Both the position numbers and the translations under genes were made by a program. From NCBI RefSeq assembly GCF_000194605.1, contig NC_015321.1, positions 3,100,001-3,164,000 on the forward strand: DNA of 64,000 nt. The letters are read 5' to 3'. This document shows positions 26,040-35,823 of this stretch, in pieces. The notes under the pieces were generated by a model, which had not been told where the DNA came from, did no database searches, and worked only from the letters and a program-made list of their open reading frames with translations. Source of the DNA: Fluviicola taffensis DSM 16823 (GTDB taxonomy: Bacteria; Bacteroidota; Bacteroidia; Flavobacteriales_D; Crocinitomicaceae). Every line of letters begins with the position of its first letter. The stretch's first letter is position 1.

Positions 26040-27929
26040 ATGAAAACAGGACAAATACATGTTTCAACGGAAAACATTTTCCCAATTATTAAAAAATTCT
26101 TGTATTCCGACCATGAGATTTTCTTACGTGAGTTGGTTTCAAATGCAGTTGATGCAAATCAAAAGTTAAAGGTGCTTTCTTCCACTGGAGAGTTTAAAGG
26201 AGAACTGGGTGAGTTGAAAGTAGAAGTTCTTTTGGATAAAGAATCGAAGACTTTGACAATTAGAGACAATGGAATCGGTATGACAGCTGATGAAATAGAT
26301 AAATACATCAATCAAATTGCTTTCTCTGGTGCCGAAGAGTTTGTAAAACAATACGAAGGTAAAGAAGGTGCTGAAAGTATTATTGGTCATTTTGGTCTTG
26401 GTTTTTATTCAGGATTCATGGTGGCTGAAAAGGTTCAGATTCGTACCTTGTCACGTCACGAAGGTTCACAAGCTGTTCAGTGGGAAAGTAATGGTTCTCC
26501 AGAGTATACATTGACAGAAATTGACAAAGAATCACGTGGAACTGACATTGTGTTGTATATCAACGAAGAATCGATTGAATTTTTAGAGAAATCGCGCATT
26601 CAAGGAATTTTGGATAAATATTGTAAGTTTCTACCTATTCCCGTTTTCTTTGGAGACAAAGTAGAATACATTAATTCGCCAGAAGGTGAAATGGATGAAG
26701 ATGGGAAAGTAAAACGCATTTCTATTGATATTCCGAACCAAATAAATAACCCAAAACCAGCTTGGACTTCAGCTCCAGTTGATTTGAAAGACGAAGATTA
26801 CAACTCCTTTTACCGCGAATTGTATCCAATGTCTTTTGACGATCCTTTGTTTCATATCCATTTGAATGTCGATTATCCATTCAATTTGACAGGGATTTTA
26901 TATTTCCCGAAAATCAAGGAAAATGTAGAGGTTCAACGAAATAAAATCAATTTATATTCCAATCAAGTCTTTATTACTGACTCGGTAGCTGAGATTGTTC
27001 CGGAATTTTTGACTTTACTTCATGGTGTGATTGATTCACCAGATATTCCTCTAAATGTTTCTCGTTCTTACTTACAAAGCGATGGAAATGTGAAGAAGAT
27101 TTCTGCACACATCACGAAAAAAGTAGCAGATAAATTGGCTGAAATGTTCAAAAAGGACCGTGCTGATTTTGAATCAAAATGGGATGATTTGAAAATTTTC
27201 GTAGAGTACGGAATGCTTTCAGATGAGAAATTTGCTGAAAAGGCTAAAACCTTTGCATTGATTAAAAATACGGATGGAAAGTATTATACTATTGAAGAAT
27301 TTAAAGAGCAAATCGCTCCGCTTCAAACGAATAAAGATGGAAAGTTAATAGCACTTTATACGCACAGTTTAGAAGAACATTTTTCATTCGTCAAACAAGC
27401 AAAAGATCGTGGATTTCAAGTGGCAATTATTGACGGACCGCTTGCTTCGCATTGGATTTCAACAATAGAGCAAACAAACGAGAATTTGGGATTTGTTCGT
27501 GTAGATGCAGATGCATTGGATCAGTTGATTCAAAAAGAAGGCGAATTGCCCGCAAAATTGACAGAAGAACAACAAACGGCATTGAAACCTTTGTTCGAAT
27601 CTGCGGTTGATAATCGCAAGTTCAAAGTGGAATTCAAATCGATGAGTGAAACAGATTCTCCAATCATTGTTACCCAGCCTGAGTTTGTTCGTCGAATGAT
27701 GGAACAACAAAAATACGGAGGTGGAGGTTTCTTTGGAGCATTTCCAGAAACATATAGCATGGTTGTGAATGCAAATCATCAAAAAGTGGAATCGTTGTTG
27801 AGTTTGACCGATGACAAAGAAAAGTCGACTAAAATTAAGCAGTTAACTGATCTGGCTTTGTTGGCTCAAGGAATGTTGAAAGGCGAGGAGTTGACTAATT
27901 TTATTGAGAGAAGTATCTCATTTGTATAA
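26040..27929 (+). CDS. htpG: Molecular chaperone HtpG (Hsp90)
   Basis: A 629-residue cytoplasmic Hsp90. The GHKL ATPase domain includes DHEIFLRELVSNAVDANQKL with the catalytic Glu, IRDNGIGMTADEI and IGHFGLGFYSGFMVAEKV. The middle domain has FNLTGILYFPKI and GVIDSPDIPLNVSRSYLQSD with the conserved arginine loop. The C-terminal dimerisation domain is present, with a short low-complexity YGGGGFFGAFPE insertion. The ATG at 26040 (MKTGQIHVSTENIFPIIKKF) matches the family N-terminus; a TTG start at 26010 is rejected. Length is normal for Bacteroidota. A terminator follows at once. Confidence 0.96.
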   Translation: MKTGQIHVSTENIFPIIKKFLYSDHEIFLRELVSNAVDANQKLKVLSSTGEFKGELGELKVEVLLDKESKTLTIRDNGIGMTADEIDKYINQIAFSGAEEFVKQYEGKEGAESIIGHFGLGFYSGFMVAEKVQIRTLSRHEGSQAVQWESNGSPEYTLTEIDKESRGTDIVLYINEESIEFLEKSRIQGILDKYCKFLPIPVFFGDKVEYINSPEGEMDEDGKVKRISIDIPNQINNPKPAWTSAPVDLKDEDYNSFYRELYPMSFDDPLFHIHLNVDYPFNLTGILYFPKIKENVEVQRNKINLYSNQVFITDSVAEIVPEFLTLLHGVIDSPDIPLNVSRSYLQSDGNVKKISAHITKKVADKLAEMFKKDRADFESKWDDLKIFVEYGMLSDEKFAEKAKTFALIKNTDGKYYTIEEFKEQIAPLQTNKDGKLIALYTHSLEEHFSFVKQAKDRGFQVAIIDGPLASHWISTIEQTNENLGFVRVDADALDQLIQKEGELPAKLTEEQQTALKPLFESAVDNRKFKVEFKSMSETDSPIIVTQPEFVRRMMEQQKYGGGGFFGAFPETYSMVVNANHQKVESLLSLTDDKEKSTKIKQLTDLALLAQGMLKGEELTNFIERSISFV

Positions 27930-27935
27930 CGGATC

Positions 27936-27976
27936 ATTCCCGTCGGTCGATTGGCTGACGGGAATTTTATTTTTAT
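27936..27976 (+). terminator. Intrinsic terminator of htpG
   Basis: ATTCCCGTCGG (27936-27946) pairs with CTGACGGGAAT (27955-27965) with one G-T pair, followed by a T-rich tract. The DjlA-like gene begins only a few bases beyond, so some read-through may drive it. Confidence 0.85.
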
Positions 27977-27979
27977 AGC

Positions 27980-28759
27980 GTGTATAGTATCATTTTTGCA
28001 ATCGTTGCATTTGCTGTTTCAGGAGGAAGATTTCTGCCTGCAGTAATTGCATTTTTCGTAGGGGGATTTGTAGATCAAGCAGTTCGAGTTAGAAAGAACC
28101 AAGCTTCTAATGCCAATGGTGGAGGAGGTTCTCGTCAGTCATTCCAAGATGTTTTTGAATATTATACCCAACAAACACAGCGGTATGATTTTCCTACTCA
28201 ATTGTTAGCTCTTTCAGCTTACATGATGAAAAGTGATGGAAAGGTTGTGAAGTCTGAGTTGAATTTTGTGAAATCATTTCTAGCACAACAATTCGGGAAT
28301 CAATTCAATACATCACACTTACAAACGTTAAAGAATTTTCTGGATGCGCCATCAATTCCGATTGATCAAATCTGTTCGGATATTCGTGTGCGGGCTCAAG
28401 TAGAAATCCGCATTCAGTTGCTTCATTACCTTTTTGGAATTGCACAATCAGATGGTCAAGTATCTGAATCAGAGATAAAAACACTTCAATATATTGCCAA
28501 TTTGTTACAGGTTCCTCCCATGGATTTTAGATCTGTGCAAGGAATGTTTAAGCAAAATTTAAATGCAGATTATGAAATTTTAGGAATTGAAGAATCTGCA
28601 ACAGATGATGAGGTCAAAAAGGCTTATCGCCAAATGGCAGTTCGCTATCACCCAGATAAAGTTGCATCATTGGGAGAAGAATACCAAAAAGGTGCGAAGG
28701 AGAAATTTCAGCGCATTCAGGAGGCTTATGATAATGTCAAAAAGGCAAGAGGTCTTTAA
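27980..28759 (+). CDS. DjlA-like membrane co-chaperone (TerB-like plus J domain)
   Basis: A 259-residue protein with a hydrophobic N-terminal segment (SIIFAIVAFAVSGGRFLPAVIAFFVGGF), a central TerB-like helical domain (about 70-185, including MMKSDGKVVKSELNFVKSFL and AQSDGQVSESEIKTLQYIANLL) and a C-terminal J domain with HPD at 224-226 in VRYHPDKV. This order is that of DjlA, which recruits DnaK to the membrane. The start is GTG at 27980; an in-frame stop lies 24 bases upstream and no ATG occurs before residue 82. It lies immediately beyond the htpG terminator, so the two chaperone genes may be linked by read-through. Confidence 0.85.
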   Translation: MYSIIFAIVAFAVSGGRFLPAVIAFFVGGFVDQAVRVRKNQASNANGGGGSRQSFQDVFEYYTQQTQRYDFPTQLLALSAYMMKSDGKVVKSELNFVKSFLAQQFGNQFNTSHLQTLKNFLDAPSIPIDQICSDIRVRAQVEIRIQLLHYLFGIAQSDGQVSESEIKTLQYIANLLQVPPMDFRSVQGMFKQNLNADYEILGIEESATDDEVKKAYRQMAVRYHPDKVASLGEEYQKGAKEKFQRIQEAYDNVKKARGL

Positions 28760-28895
28760 TGAAATAGTTCTGGCTAGAACGTTTTAGTTTTCTTAAACGT
28801 AGCCATATATTAATTCCACGTTAAAAAAAATAAAAATCGACACCACCATGTGATATTATTTACGTCTATTTGCATATAGCGTTAAATATTTAGGT

Positions 28896-31800
28896 ATGCC
28901 TTCTACAAACTACTCTGGAAACCGTGTTTTCTTCCTGTTCTTTTTTTTAATGGGAATTACCTCTTTATTTGGCCAAGATATGCATGGTCAGAGCAGAGGA
29001 ATGACTTCAACTGCAAAAAACTTGAGATCTTTTCCTATTTCTGAAATAAAGAATTTGGACACATGGAAAAAATTGAATTCCCCTAAGTATTATTCTCACC
29101 CCGAATTTGGAAAACTACCTAAAGACGCTCCTTGCGAGAATTGTGTAGAAGTCTTGGAAAAGCGAACAATTGATGAACGTTATTTCGTAAATGTATCCAA
29201 TAATCAAGAATTTCACACACAAAAAGCATTGGGTGATTTACACCAATTCGTGAATGGAGAATGGGTTTCTGTGGAACACGAATTACATCCTGTTTCAAGT
29301 AATAGATATGAATCTGGTTATTTGTTGGATCAGGCTGTTATTGATTTTTCTACCGCAAGAACCGAATTAAAAACGGCTAATGGCACACTTCGCTTTAATA
29401 ATTGGAAGTTGATTGTGGTGCAAAATGAAATAGAATCAAATCAATTTAGTGCAAACTGGTCTGATTATACTGTGGGTTCGGATGGTACCTTGATTCATAA
29501 TGTTTTTCCTGGTATCGATGCTGAAATGATTGTTCTCAGAGGAGCGATCAAGACAAGTTTTATTATTAAATCCAATGAACTTGGAACTTTTGATAAGTTA
29601 TTGTTTCGGGAAGAATTGGAGGGAGTATCTTCTCTACATGCGCAATTTTCAGATGGTACTTCTGGTTTAGGTGTCGGAAGCTTGAAGTTGATGTCAGGTT
29701 CAACAGAGCTGGCAGTTATGGATGAGGCAAAATTGTATACGAAAAACGGACCAAAAGAATTGGCTCGTTCAGCAGTATACAGTATTCATTCGAATCAAAT
29801 TGATTTAATAGTTGAATCCAATTGGATAACTGACAATATTGACTCCTATCAGTTAGTAGTTGATCCACTTGTAACGGGAACGGCTACTCTTGCTCAGGCT
29901 TTAATTACTGGTTCAAGATACAATGCAAGTTGTAATTTCACCACTTCTTGTGATTATAACCTGTCTGTTCCTTTTCCTGCAAATGCAACGGTTACAGCGG
30001 TTACTTTTTCATTTACTTATACAGCGAATGGTACAACTTGCTGGCTTCAGGATGGTGCAATGAGAATTGCATCTGGTGGTTGTGTGAGTCCATCTGCAAC
30101 GGGATTTTATTGGTTTTGCAATGCCATAGGGGGAGGAACGTGTGCTGCTACGAATCAAACAGTCTATACCGATTTGGTAAGTTGTATGCCTGCGCCTAGT
30201 TGTGCAATCCAAAACGTACCATTTACTTTACAGTTTTTCCGATCATGCTGGGGAGCAACAGGTTGTTCAAATACCTGTATTGGAGCAGGCTCTCCTTGGG
30301 TGATGAACATGACAGGGAAAACATTGGAATATACGAATACAACAACTCCGATTACGCTTTCTGCAACGACGGTTTGTCAAGGAGGGGCAATTACGGCAAC
30401 AACTTCTGGTACAGGTGGGGTTCCAGGTTATACTTATAATTGGAGTTTTAGTCCGACTGGAACGCCAAGCGTTGGAACTGGAGCAAGTACTAGCATTTCA
30501 TTTCCTACTTCAGGAACGATAACACTTTATTCAATCGTTACAGATGCTTGTGGAAATCAAGTAACGAATAGCCGAATAGTAACTGTAACTCCAGGAATAC
30601 CTCCAACGATTACTGCTGGTGGGCCAACCACTTTTTGTGCTGGTGGCTCTGTAGTTTTGACTTCATCGTCTGCAACAGGAAATACATGGTCAACTGGTGC
30701 AACAACTCCATCAATTACAGTTACAGCAAGTGGTTCTTACACCGTTACAGTTTTGACAGGAAGCTGTACTTCGACTTCAGTTGCAATGGTAGTGACGGTT
30801 ACTCCGCTTCCAGCCACTCCAACTATTACCGCTGCTGGACCAACTACTTTTTGTGCTGGTGGCTCTGTAGTTTTGACTTCATCATCCGCAACAGGAAACC
30901 TTTGGTCAACAACAGAAACTACTCAATCAATAACGGTTTCTGCTAGTGGAACTTATTCATTAACCGTTTCAGCTGGAGGTTGTACTTCTGCATCTGCTTC
31001 TACAATAGTTACGGTCAATCCTGTTCCTGCAACTCCTACAATTACCGCTGGTGGTCCAACAACATTTTGTGCTGGAGGTTCAGTTACTTTGACTTCATCA
31101 TCTGCAACAGGAAATACGTGGTCAACAGCAGAAACAACTCAGGCAATAACTGTTACAACTAGCGGAACTTATACAGTAACGGTTTCTAATGGTTCTTGTT
31201 CAGCAACTTCTACAGCGATAACGGTTACAGTAAATCCTCTTCCAGCTACGCCAACGATTACAGCAAGTGGTCCGTTTGCATTTTGTACAGGAGGAGCAGT
31301 TACTTTAACTTCATCAGCTACAACCGGAAACACTTGGTCTACAGGGGCAACTACTCAATCAATTACAGTTACAACTAGTGGAACCTATACAGTAACGGTT
31401 TCAGCAAGTGGTTGTTCCTCAGCTACAGCTTCAACGACCGTTACCGTGAATCCACTTCCTGCAACACCAACTATTACAGCTAGTGGACCAACCACATTTT
31501 GTGCAGGCGGTTCAGTTACTTTGACTTCATCATCTGCAACAGGAAATACATGGTCTACAGGAGCTACAACTCAATCAATTACAGTTGCAACTAGTGGATC
31601 ATATACGGTTACCGTTTCGAATGGCTTATGTTCTGCAACTTCTACTGCTACAACTGTTACCGTGAATCCGCTTCCAGCAGTTCCAACAATTGGAGCGGGA
31701 GGACCGACTATTTTTTGTGCTGGCGGTTCAGTTACATTAACTTCATCCTCTCCAACAGGGAATACTTGGTCTACAGGAGCAACAACACCATCAATTACAG

Positions 31801-33560
31801 TTACAACTGGTGGCTCGTATACGGTTACATCATCTAACGGATCTTGTACTTCAATATCTTCTGCGGTAGTTATTACCGTGAATCCACTTCCAGCAACACC
31901 AACAATTACAGCTAGTGGACCAATCACATTTTGTACTGGTGGTTCTGTTACTTTGACCTCCTCATCTGCGACAGGAAATACGTGGTCTACAGGAGCGACT
32001 ACTCAATCGATCATTGTCACAGCTAGTGGATCTTATACTGTTACAGTGGCAAATGGACCATGTTCGGCAACGTCTACTGCTACAACTGTTACCGTGAATC
32101 CACTTCCTCCAGTTCCAACAATTGGAGCAGGTGGGGCAACTACTTTTTGTACTGGAAGCTCTGTTACCTTGACTTCTTCATCAGTAACAGGAAATACATG
32201 GTCTACAGGAGTAACAACACAATCTATTACAGCTACAACAGCGGGTTCTTATACGGTAACTGTTTCTGTAAATGGTTGTTCCTCAACTTCTGCGCCGTTG
32301 ACAGTTACAGTTAATCCGCTTCCAACGGTTACAGCAGCCAACAATGGGCCTTTGTGTGTCAATCAATTATTGAATTTAACTGCATCTGGAACGGTTGGCA
32401 GCACTTATTCTTGGTCAGGACCTAACGGATTTAATTCTACTGTTCAAAACCCAAGTATTCCTTCCATAACAATTGGAGAATTTGGAATCTATACCGTAAC
32501 AGCAACATTGAATAATTGTAGTGCTTCTACAACAACAACAGTCACTTTGAATTCTGGAAATTCTACTACGATTGTTCCAGCGGGTCCATTTTGTGGAAAT
32601 GACACACCATTTTTGCTTTCAGCAGCAAGTCCAGGAGGAAATTGGTCTGGAACAGGAATCGTAAATGCTTCAACGGGTTTGTTTGACCCAAGTGTTTCTG
32701 GAGCTGGTTCATTTGTTATAACTTATGATATTCCGGGTTCTTGTTCAGGTGCTTCAACTGCGACTATTATTGTCAATTCAGTTCCAGTAATTGCCTTTTT
32801 GGCAGACACATTATCTGGTTGTGCACCTTTAGCTGTTAATTTTACAAATCAAACTCCCTCGGTGAGTTCACAATGGAATTTTGGTAACGGACAAACATCA
32901 GGTTCTTTACTCAATGCTTCTACGAACTTCACATCTGCTGGATGTTTTACGGTTTCTTTAACTGTATCAGATTTGAATGGTTGTTCGGCAACTTCTACGA
33001 AAGTTAATTTCATCTGTGTTAATCCAGAAGCTGATGCGTCTTTTACGCCTTCCCCATCTGATGCAACAATTACACATCCTGAAATTCATTTTATCAATAC
33101 TTCATCCAATGCCACATCTTATAGCTGGAAATTCGGAGATGGAGGAAATTCGATTCTTTTTTCTCCCACTCATACCTATGATGAAGTTGCCAGTAATTAT
33201 ACTGTGGAATTAATCGCGACAAATTCCTTCGGTTGTTCAGATACAAGTAGAGTAATTGTTAGGGTTTTGGATGAATTGATTTATTTTGTTCCAAATGCAT
33301 TTTCACCAGATGGAGATGAGTTTAACAACACCTTCCAACCAGTATTTACATCCGGATTTGATCCGTATAGCTTTAATATGCGCATTTTTAACCGTTGGGG
33401 AGAAACGTTGTTTGAGTCGAATGATCCAAAAGTTGGTTGGGATGGTACATACCAGGGAGTTTTGGTTCAAGAAGGCGTTTATTCTTGGACGGTTTCTTTT
33501 AAAGATTCAAATAGCGATAAAAAATATTCCGATCAAGGCCATTTGAGCATGATAAAATAG
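28896..33560 (+). CDS. Giant repeat surface protein with T9SS type B (gliding-associated) C-terminal domain
   Basis: A 1554-residue exported protein. After a signal region (LFFFLMGITSLFGQ) come about 320 non-repetitive residues, then an Ig-like stretch. Residues 569-1144 are eight tandem 72-residue repeats of the form PTITA-GPTTFCAGGSVTLTSS ending in TVTVNPLPA, each with an FC and a second Cys likely to form a disulfide. A diverged ninth Ig-like unit, then PKD domains (CAPLAVNFTNQT; FGDGGNSILFSPTHTY), precede a type B sorting domain (VPNAFSPDGDEFNNTFQP ... FNRWGETLFES ... YSWTVSFKDSNSDKKYSDQGHLSMIK). Such proteins are surface adhesins or gliding-related, exported by T9SS. The ligand is unknown. 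It stands as a single transcription unit. Confidence 0.88.
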   Translation: MPSTNYSGNRVFFLFFFLMGITSLFGQDMHGQSRGMTSTAKNLRSFPISEIKNLDTWKKLNSPKYYSHPEFGKLPKDAPCENCVEVLEKRTIDERYFVNVSNNQEFHTQKALGDLHQFVNGEWVSVEHELHPVSSNRYESGYLLDQAVIDFSTARTELKTANGTLRFNNWKLIVVQNEIESNQFSANWSDYTVGSDGTLIHNVFPGIDAEMIVLRGAIKTSFIIKSNELGTFDKLLFREELEGVSSLHAQFSDGTSGLGVGSLKLMSGSTELAVMDEAKLYTKNGPKELARSAVYSIHSNQIDLIVESNWITDNIDSYQLVVDPLVTGTATLAQALITGSRYNASCNFTTSCDYNLSVPFPANATVTAVTFSFTYTANGTTCWLQDGAMRIASGGCVSPSATGFYWFCNAIGGGTCAATNQTVYTDLVSCMPAPSCAIQNVPFTLQFFRSCWGATGCSNTCIGAGSPWVMNMTGKTLEYTNTTTPITLSATTVCQGGAITATTSGTGGVPGYTYNWSFSPTGTPSVGTGASTSISFPTSGTITLYSIVTDACGNQVTNSRIVTVTPGIPPTITAGGPTTFCAGGSVVLTSSSATGNTWSTGATTPSITVTASGSYTVTVLTGSCTSTSVAMVVTVTPLPATPTITAAGPTTFCAGGSVVLTSSSATGNLWSTTETTQSITVSASGTYSLTVSAGGCTSASASTIVTVNPVPATPTITAGGPTTFCAGGSVTLTSSSATGNTWSTAETTQAITVTTSGTYTVTVSNGSCSATSTAITVTVNPLPATPTITASGPFAFCTGGAVTLTSSATTGNTWSTGATTQSITVTTSGTYTVTVSASGCSSATASTTVTVNPLPATPTITASGPTTFCAGGSVTLTSSSATGNTWSTGATTQSITVATSGSYTVTVSNGLCSATSTATTVTVNPLPAVPTIGAGGPTIFCAGGSVTLTSSSPTGNTWSTGATTPSITVTTGGSYTVTSSNGSCTSISSAVVITVNPLPATPTITASGPITFCTGGSVTLTSSSATGNTWSTGATTQSIIVTASGSYTVTVANGPCSATSTATTVTVNPLPPVPTIGAGGATTFCTGSSVTLTSSSVTGNTWSTGVTTQSITATTAGSYTVTVSVNGCSSTSAPLTVTVNPLPTVTAANNGPLCVNQLLNLTASGTVGSTYSWSGPNGFNSTVQNPSIPSITIGEFGIYTVTATLNNCSASTTTTVTLNSGNSTTIVPAGPFCGNDTPFLLSAASPGGNWSGTGIVNASTGLFDPSVSGAGSFVITYDIPGSCSGASTATIIVNSVPVIAFLADTLSGCAPLAVNFTNQTPSVSSQWNFGNGQTSGSLLNASTNFTSAGCFTVSLTVSDLNGCSATSTKVNFICVNPEADASFTPSPSDATITHPEIHFINTSSNATSYSWKFGDGGNSILFSPTHTYDEVASNYTVELIATNSFGCSDTSRVIVRVLDELIYFVPNAFSPDGDEFNNTFQPVFTSGFDPYSFNMRIFNRWGETLFESNDPKVGWDGTYQGVLVQEGVYSWTVSFKDSNSDKKYSDQGHLSMIK
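30600..32327 (+). repeat. Eight tandem 216-bp coding repeats
   Basis: Eight in-frame units of 72 codons run from 30600 to 32327 inside the giant surface protein. Units 3, 5 and 7 and units 6 and 8 are most alike, suggesting duplication of two-unit blocks (ends alternate between SNGSCSATST and SSNGSCTSIS styles). Synonymous differences are common, so the copies are not very recent or are homogenised slowly. Confidence 0.9.
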
Positions 33561-33595
33561 ATTTACTTGGACTTTGTAAATATTCGTTGTGCTTT

Positions 33596-34306
33596 TTAAA
33601 GTTTTCCTATTGCGAACATCGTTGGTTGTTTACTCAAGTCATATGCGTTTTCTCTCCAATCTTTAATGGTTTTGGTTTGAATTCGTTCTGTGAATAAAGT
33701 CAAATTTGATGCTACACAAAGCAAAGTATCATCTGCCAATTCATTCAAAGCATCTTCAAAAACGTGCATAGATCGAAATGGAGTATCCATAAAAAGTTGA
33801 GTCTCGCCAGTTCTGCGAACTCGTTGTTCTAAATCTTTTAGTTTGCGACTACGTTCTTTTTTCTCTTTTGGTAAGTAGCCATGAAACGAAAATTGTTGGC
33901 CATTAAATCCACTTCCAATCAATGTGAGTAGGATAGAAGAAGGACCAACTGTTGGTACAACATGAATTTCACTTTCATGAGCCAATGCTACCAAAACAGC
34001 TCCTGGATCTGCAATCCCAGCACAACCAGCTTCACTAATAATTCCGATGCTTTTTCCAGCTTTCATTGCTTTTATCAAATGATGAAGTTCAGAAGCATTT
34101 GTTGATTTGTTCAGGATGTAAAATTCCGAGTCATCAATGGGGAAGGTACGATCAATTTTTCGTAACAATCTTCTTGCTGATTTTATATCTTCCACTGCAA
34201 ATACACGTAGTTCACTAGCTATTTCTGCTACCTTTTGTGGAATAATATCATCTGTTGATTCTCCTCCTAGTGTGTTCGGAATAAGGTATAGTTTGCCTGC
34301 GCTCAT
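33596..34306 (-). CDS. RsmI-related SAM-dependent methyltransferase (tetrapyrrole methylase fold)
   Basis: A 236-residue cytoplasmic enzyme of the tetrapyrrole methylase fold, close to RsmI (16S rRNA C1402 2'-O-methyltransferase). The N-terminus GKLYLIPNTLGG matches the start of the SAM fold, the GIISEAGCAGIADPGA segment corresponds to the RsmI DAGxPxxxDPG loop in altered form, and VVPTVGPSSILLTLIGSGF and FSFHGYLPKEKKER match RsmI (PGPSA ... FxGFLPxKxxxR). The altered loop suggests the Bacteroidota paralogue type rather than canonical RsmI. Its ATG overlaps the LMW-PTP stop by 4 bases, so the pair is co-translated. Confidence 0.85.
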   Translation of the reverse strand: MSAGKLYLIPNTLGGESTDDIIPQKVAEIASELRVFAVEDIKSARRLLRKIDRTFPIDDSEFYILNKSTNASELHHLIKAMKAGKSIGIISEAGCAGIADPGAVLVALAHESEIHVVPTVGPSSILLTLIGSGFNGQQFSFHGYLPKEKKERSRKLKDLEQRVRRTGETQLFMDTPFRSMHVFEDALNELADDTLLCVASNLTLFTERIQTKTIKDWRENAYDLSKQPTMFAIGKL

Positions 34307-34773
34307 TGTTTTGTAATTAATTGATGATTGAAAAGAAATGCATCCGTTGCATGGTCAAGAAGTTCAATAACCTCTTTGAAGTTTGCATCTGTTCCATAAT
34401 AAGGATCCGGAACTTCTAAATTTTGGTTTGGATGTAATTCGTTCAAAAGTAACTTTACTTTTTCTTTCTCTTTATTGTTTCTTGCCAATTGCAAGATGTT
34501 TTGTTCATTATTTTGATCCATTGCGAAGATGATGTCATAGTTGTCAAAATCAGCAACCGAAAATTGACGCGCTCTTAATTCATCAATAGAAACACCGAAA
34601 TCCAAAGAAAGTCTTCTCATACGATGATCTGGTTTTTTACCTACATGGTAATTTGCAGTACCAGCAGAATCCACTTCTAGGTTTAAACCGTGTTGTTTTG
34701 TCTTATGTCTCAGCCAGCCATCAGCCATTGGAGAGCGACAAATATTACCCAAACAAACCATCAAAATACGCAT
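34303..34773 (-). CDS. Low-molecular-weight protein-tyrosine phosphatase
   Basis: A 156-residue cytoplasmic phosphatase. The catalytic P-loop Cys7-x5-Arg13-Ser14 is in VCLGNICRSPMADG and the general acid Asp123 in VPDPYYG. Length and the VDSAGTANYHVGKKPDHRM segment match LMW-PTP. Such enzymes dephosphorylate tyrosine kinases of exopolysaccharide systems or small aryl phosphates; no kinase is nearby. It is the first gene of a two-gene unit with the RsmI-like methylase. Confidence 0.93.
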   Translation of the reverse strand: MRILMVCLGNICRSPMADGWLRHKTKQHGLNLEVDSAGTANYHVGKKPDHRMRRLSLDFGVSIDELRARQFSVADFDNYDIIFAMDQNNEQNILQLARNNKEKEKVKLLLNELHPNQNLEVPDPYYGTDANFKEVIELLDHATDAFLFNHQLITKQ

Positions 34774-34953
34774 GACTTATCAATTTTCGCTTGTAAAGGT
34801 ACTTTTAATACTTTGTTATTAAAAACTTTCATTCGTTCACCCAATTCGTTAGTTTGAACATTCTGTTTATTCATTTAACATTTTTTGATTACAACCAACA
34901 CAACTATCTGTATCTTATTATCGTTATATTCATGTAAATCAATTGTAAAGACC

Positions 34954-35823
34954 ATGAGACAGTTAAAGATTGTAAAACAAGTTACCAATCGGGAAACGGC
35001 TTCTCTCGATAAATACCTTCAAGAAATTGGTCGTGTTGAATTAATTACAGCTGAAGAAGAGGTAGAATTAGCAAAAAGAATTAAAGCTGGAGACAAGAGA
35101 GCGTTAGAGCGCTTAACGAAAGCGAATTTGAGATTTGTGGTTTCCGTTTCTAAACAATATCAAAATCAAGGTTTATCTCTTCCAGATTTAATCAATGAAG
35201 GAAATTTGGGATTGATTAAAGCAGCAGAACGCTTTGATGAAACTAGAGGCTTTAAGTTTATTTCTTACGCTGTTTGGTGGATTCGTCAATCAATTTTACA
35301 AGCATTGGCAGAACAAGCACGTATTGTGCGACTTCCGCTGAATAAGATTGGTACAATAAATAAAATTAACAGAGCATATAGTGAATTGGAGCAGGTTTAC
35401 GAACGTCCTCCTTCAGCAGATGAATTGGCTGAGTTTTTGGAATGTTCAGTAGAAGATGTGCGCCAATCATTAGCAAATACAGCAAGACATTTATCGATGG
35501 ATGCTCCATTGGTTGATGGGGATGAGAGTTCATCCAGTATGTATGATGTATTGCCAAATGACGCTTTACCGAGCCCTGAAAATGAATTGAACAAAGAATC
35601 TTTGAGAAAGGAAATTGAACGTTCGTTATCTTCTTTATCAGGACGAGAAGGGGATGTGGTAAGACTTTATTATGGATTAAATGGAAAACACGCACTCACT
35701 TTGGAAGAAATCGGAGATTTGTTCGATTTGACTAGAGAAAGAGTACGACAAATAAAAGAAAAAGCAATTCGACGCTTAAAACACACATCCCGAAGCCGGA
35801 TGCTTAAATCATACCTTGGTTAA
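34954..35823 (+). CDS. rpoD: Primary-type sigma-70 factor (Bacteroidota short RpoD/SigA)
   Basis: A 289-residue sigma factor with regions 1.2 to 4.2 and no region 1.1, the short form typical of the Bacteroidota housekeeping sigma. Region 1.2 is [25 protein letters not shown]; region 2 is [61 protein letters not shown]; region 3 follows at VRLPLNKI; region 4.2 is [29 protein letters not shown]. The ATG at 34954 ([14 protein letters not shown]) matches the family start; an upstream in-frame ATG-less extension is rejected. In known members this factor reads the TTTG/TAnnTTTG promoters proposed elsewhere in this window. The gene converges on priA with overlapping stops. Confidence 0.94.
   Translation: MRQLKIVKQVTNRETASLDKYLQEIGRVELITAEEEVELAKRIKAGDKRALERLTKANLRFVVSVSKQYQNQGLSLPDLINEGNLGLIKAAERFDETRGFKFISYAVWWIRQSILQALAEQARIVRLPLNKIGTINKINRAYSELEQVYERPPSADELAEFLECSVEDVRQSLANTARHLSMDAPLVDGDESSSSMYDVLPNDALPSPENELNKESLRKEIERSLSSLSGREGDVVRLYYGLNGKHALTLEEIGDLFDLTRERVRQIKEKAIRRLKHTSRSRMLKSYLG

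Noticed and set aside
30009-32314. Several long ORFs in other frames within the repeat protein, both strands
   Set aside because: They arise because the 216-bp repeats lack stops in several frames; translations are low-complexity and Ser/Asn/Tyr rich, with no start signals.
30600-32327. Regular repeats that might suggest a CRISPR-like array
   Set aside because: The unit is 216 bp, in frame with a coding sequence, and has no unique spacers.
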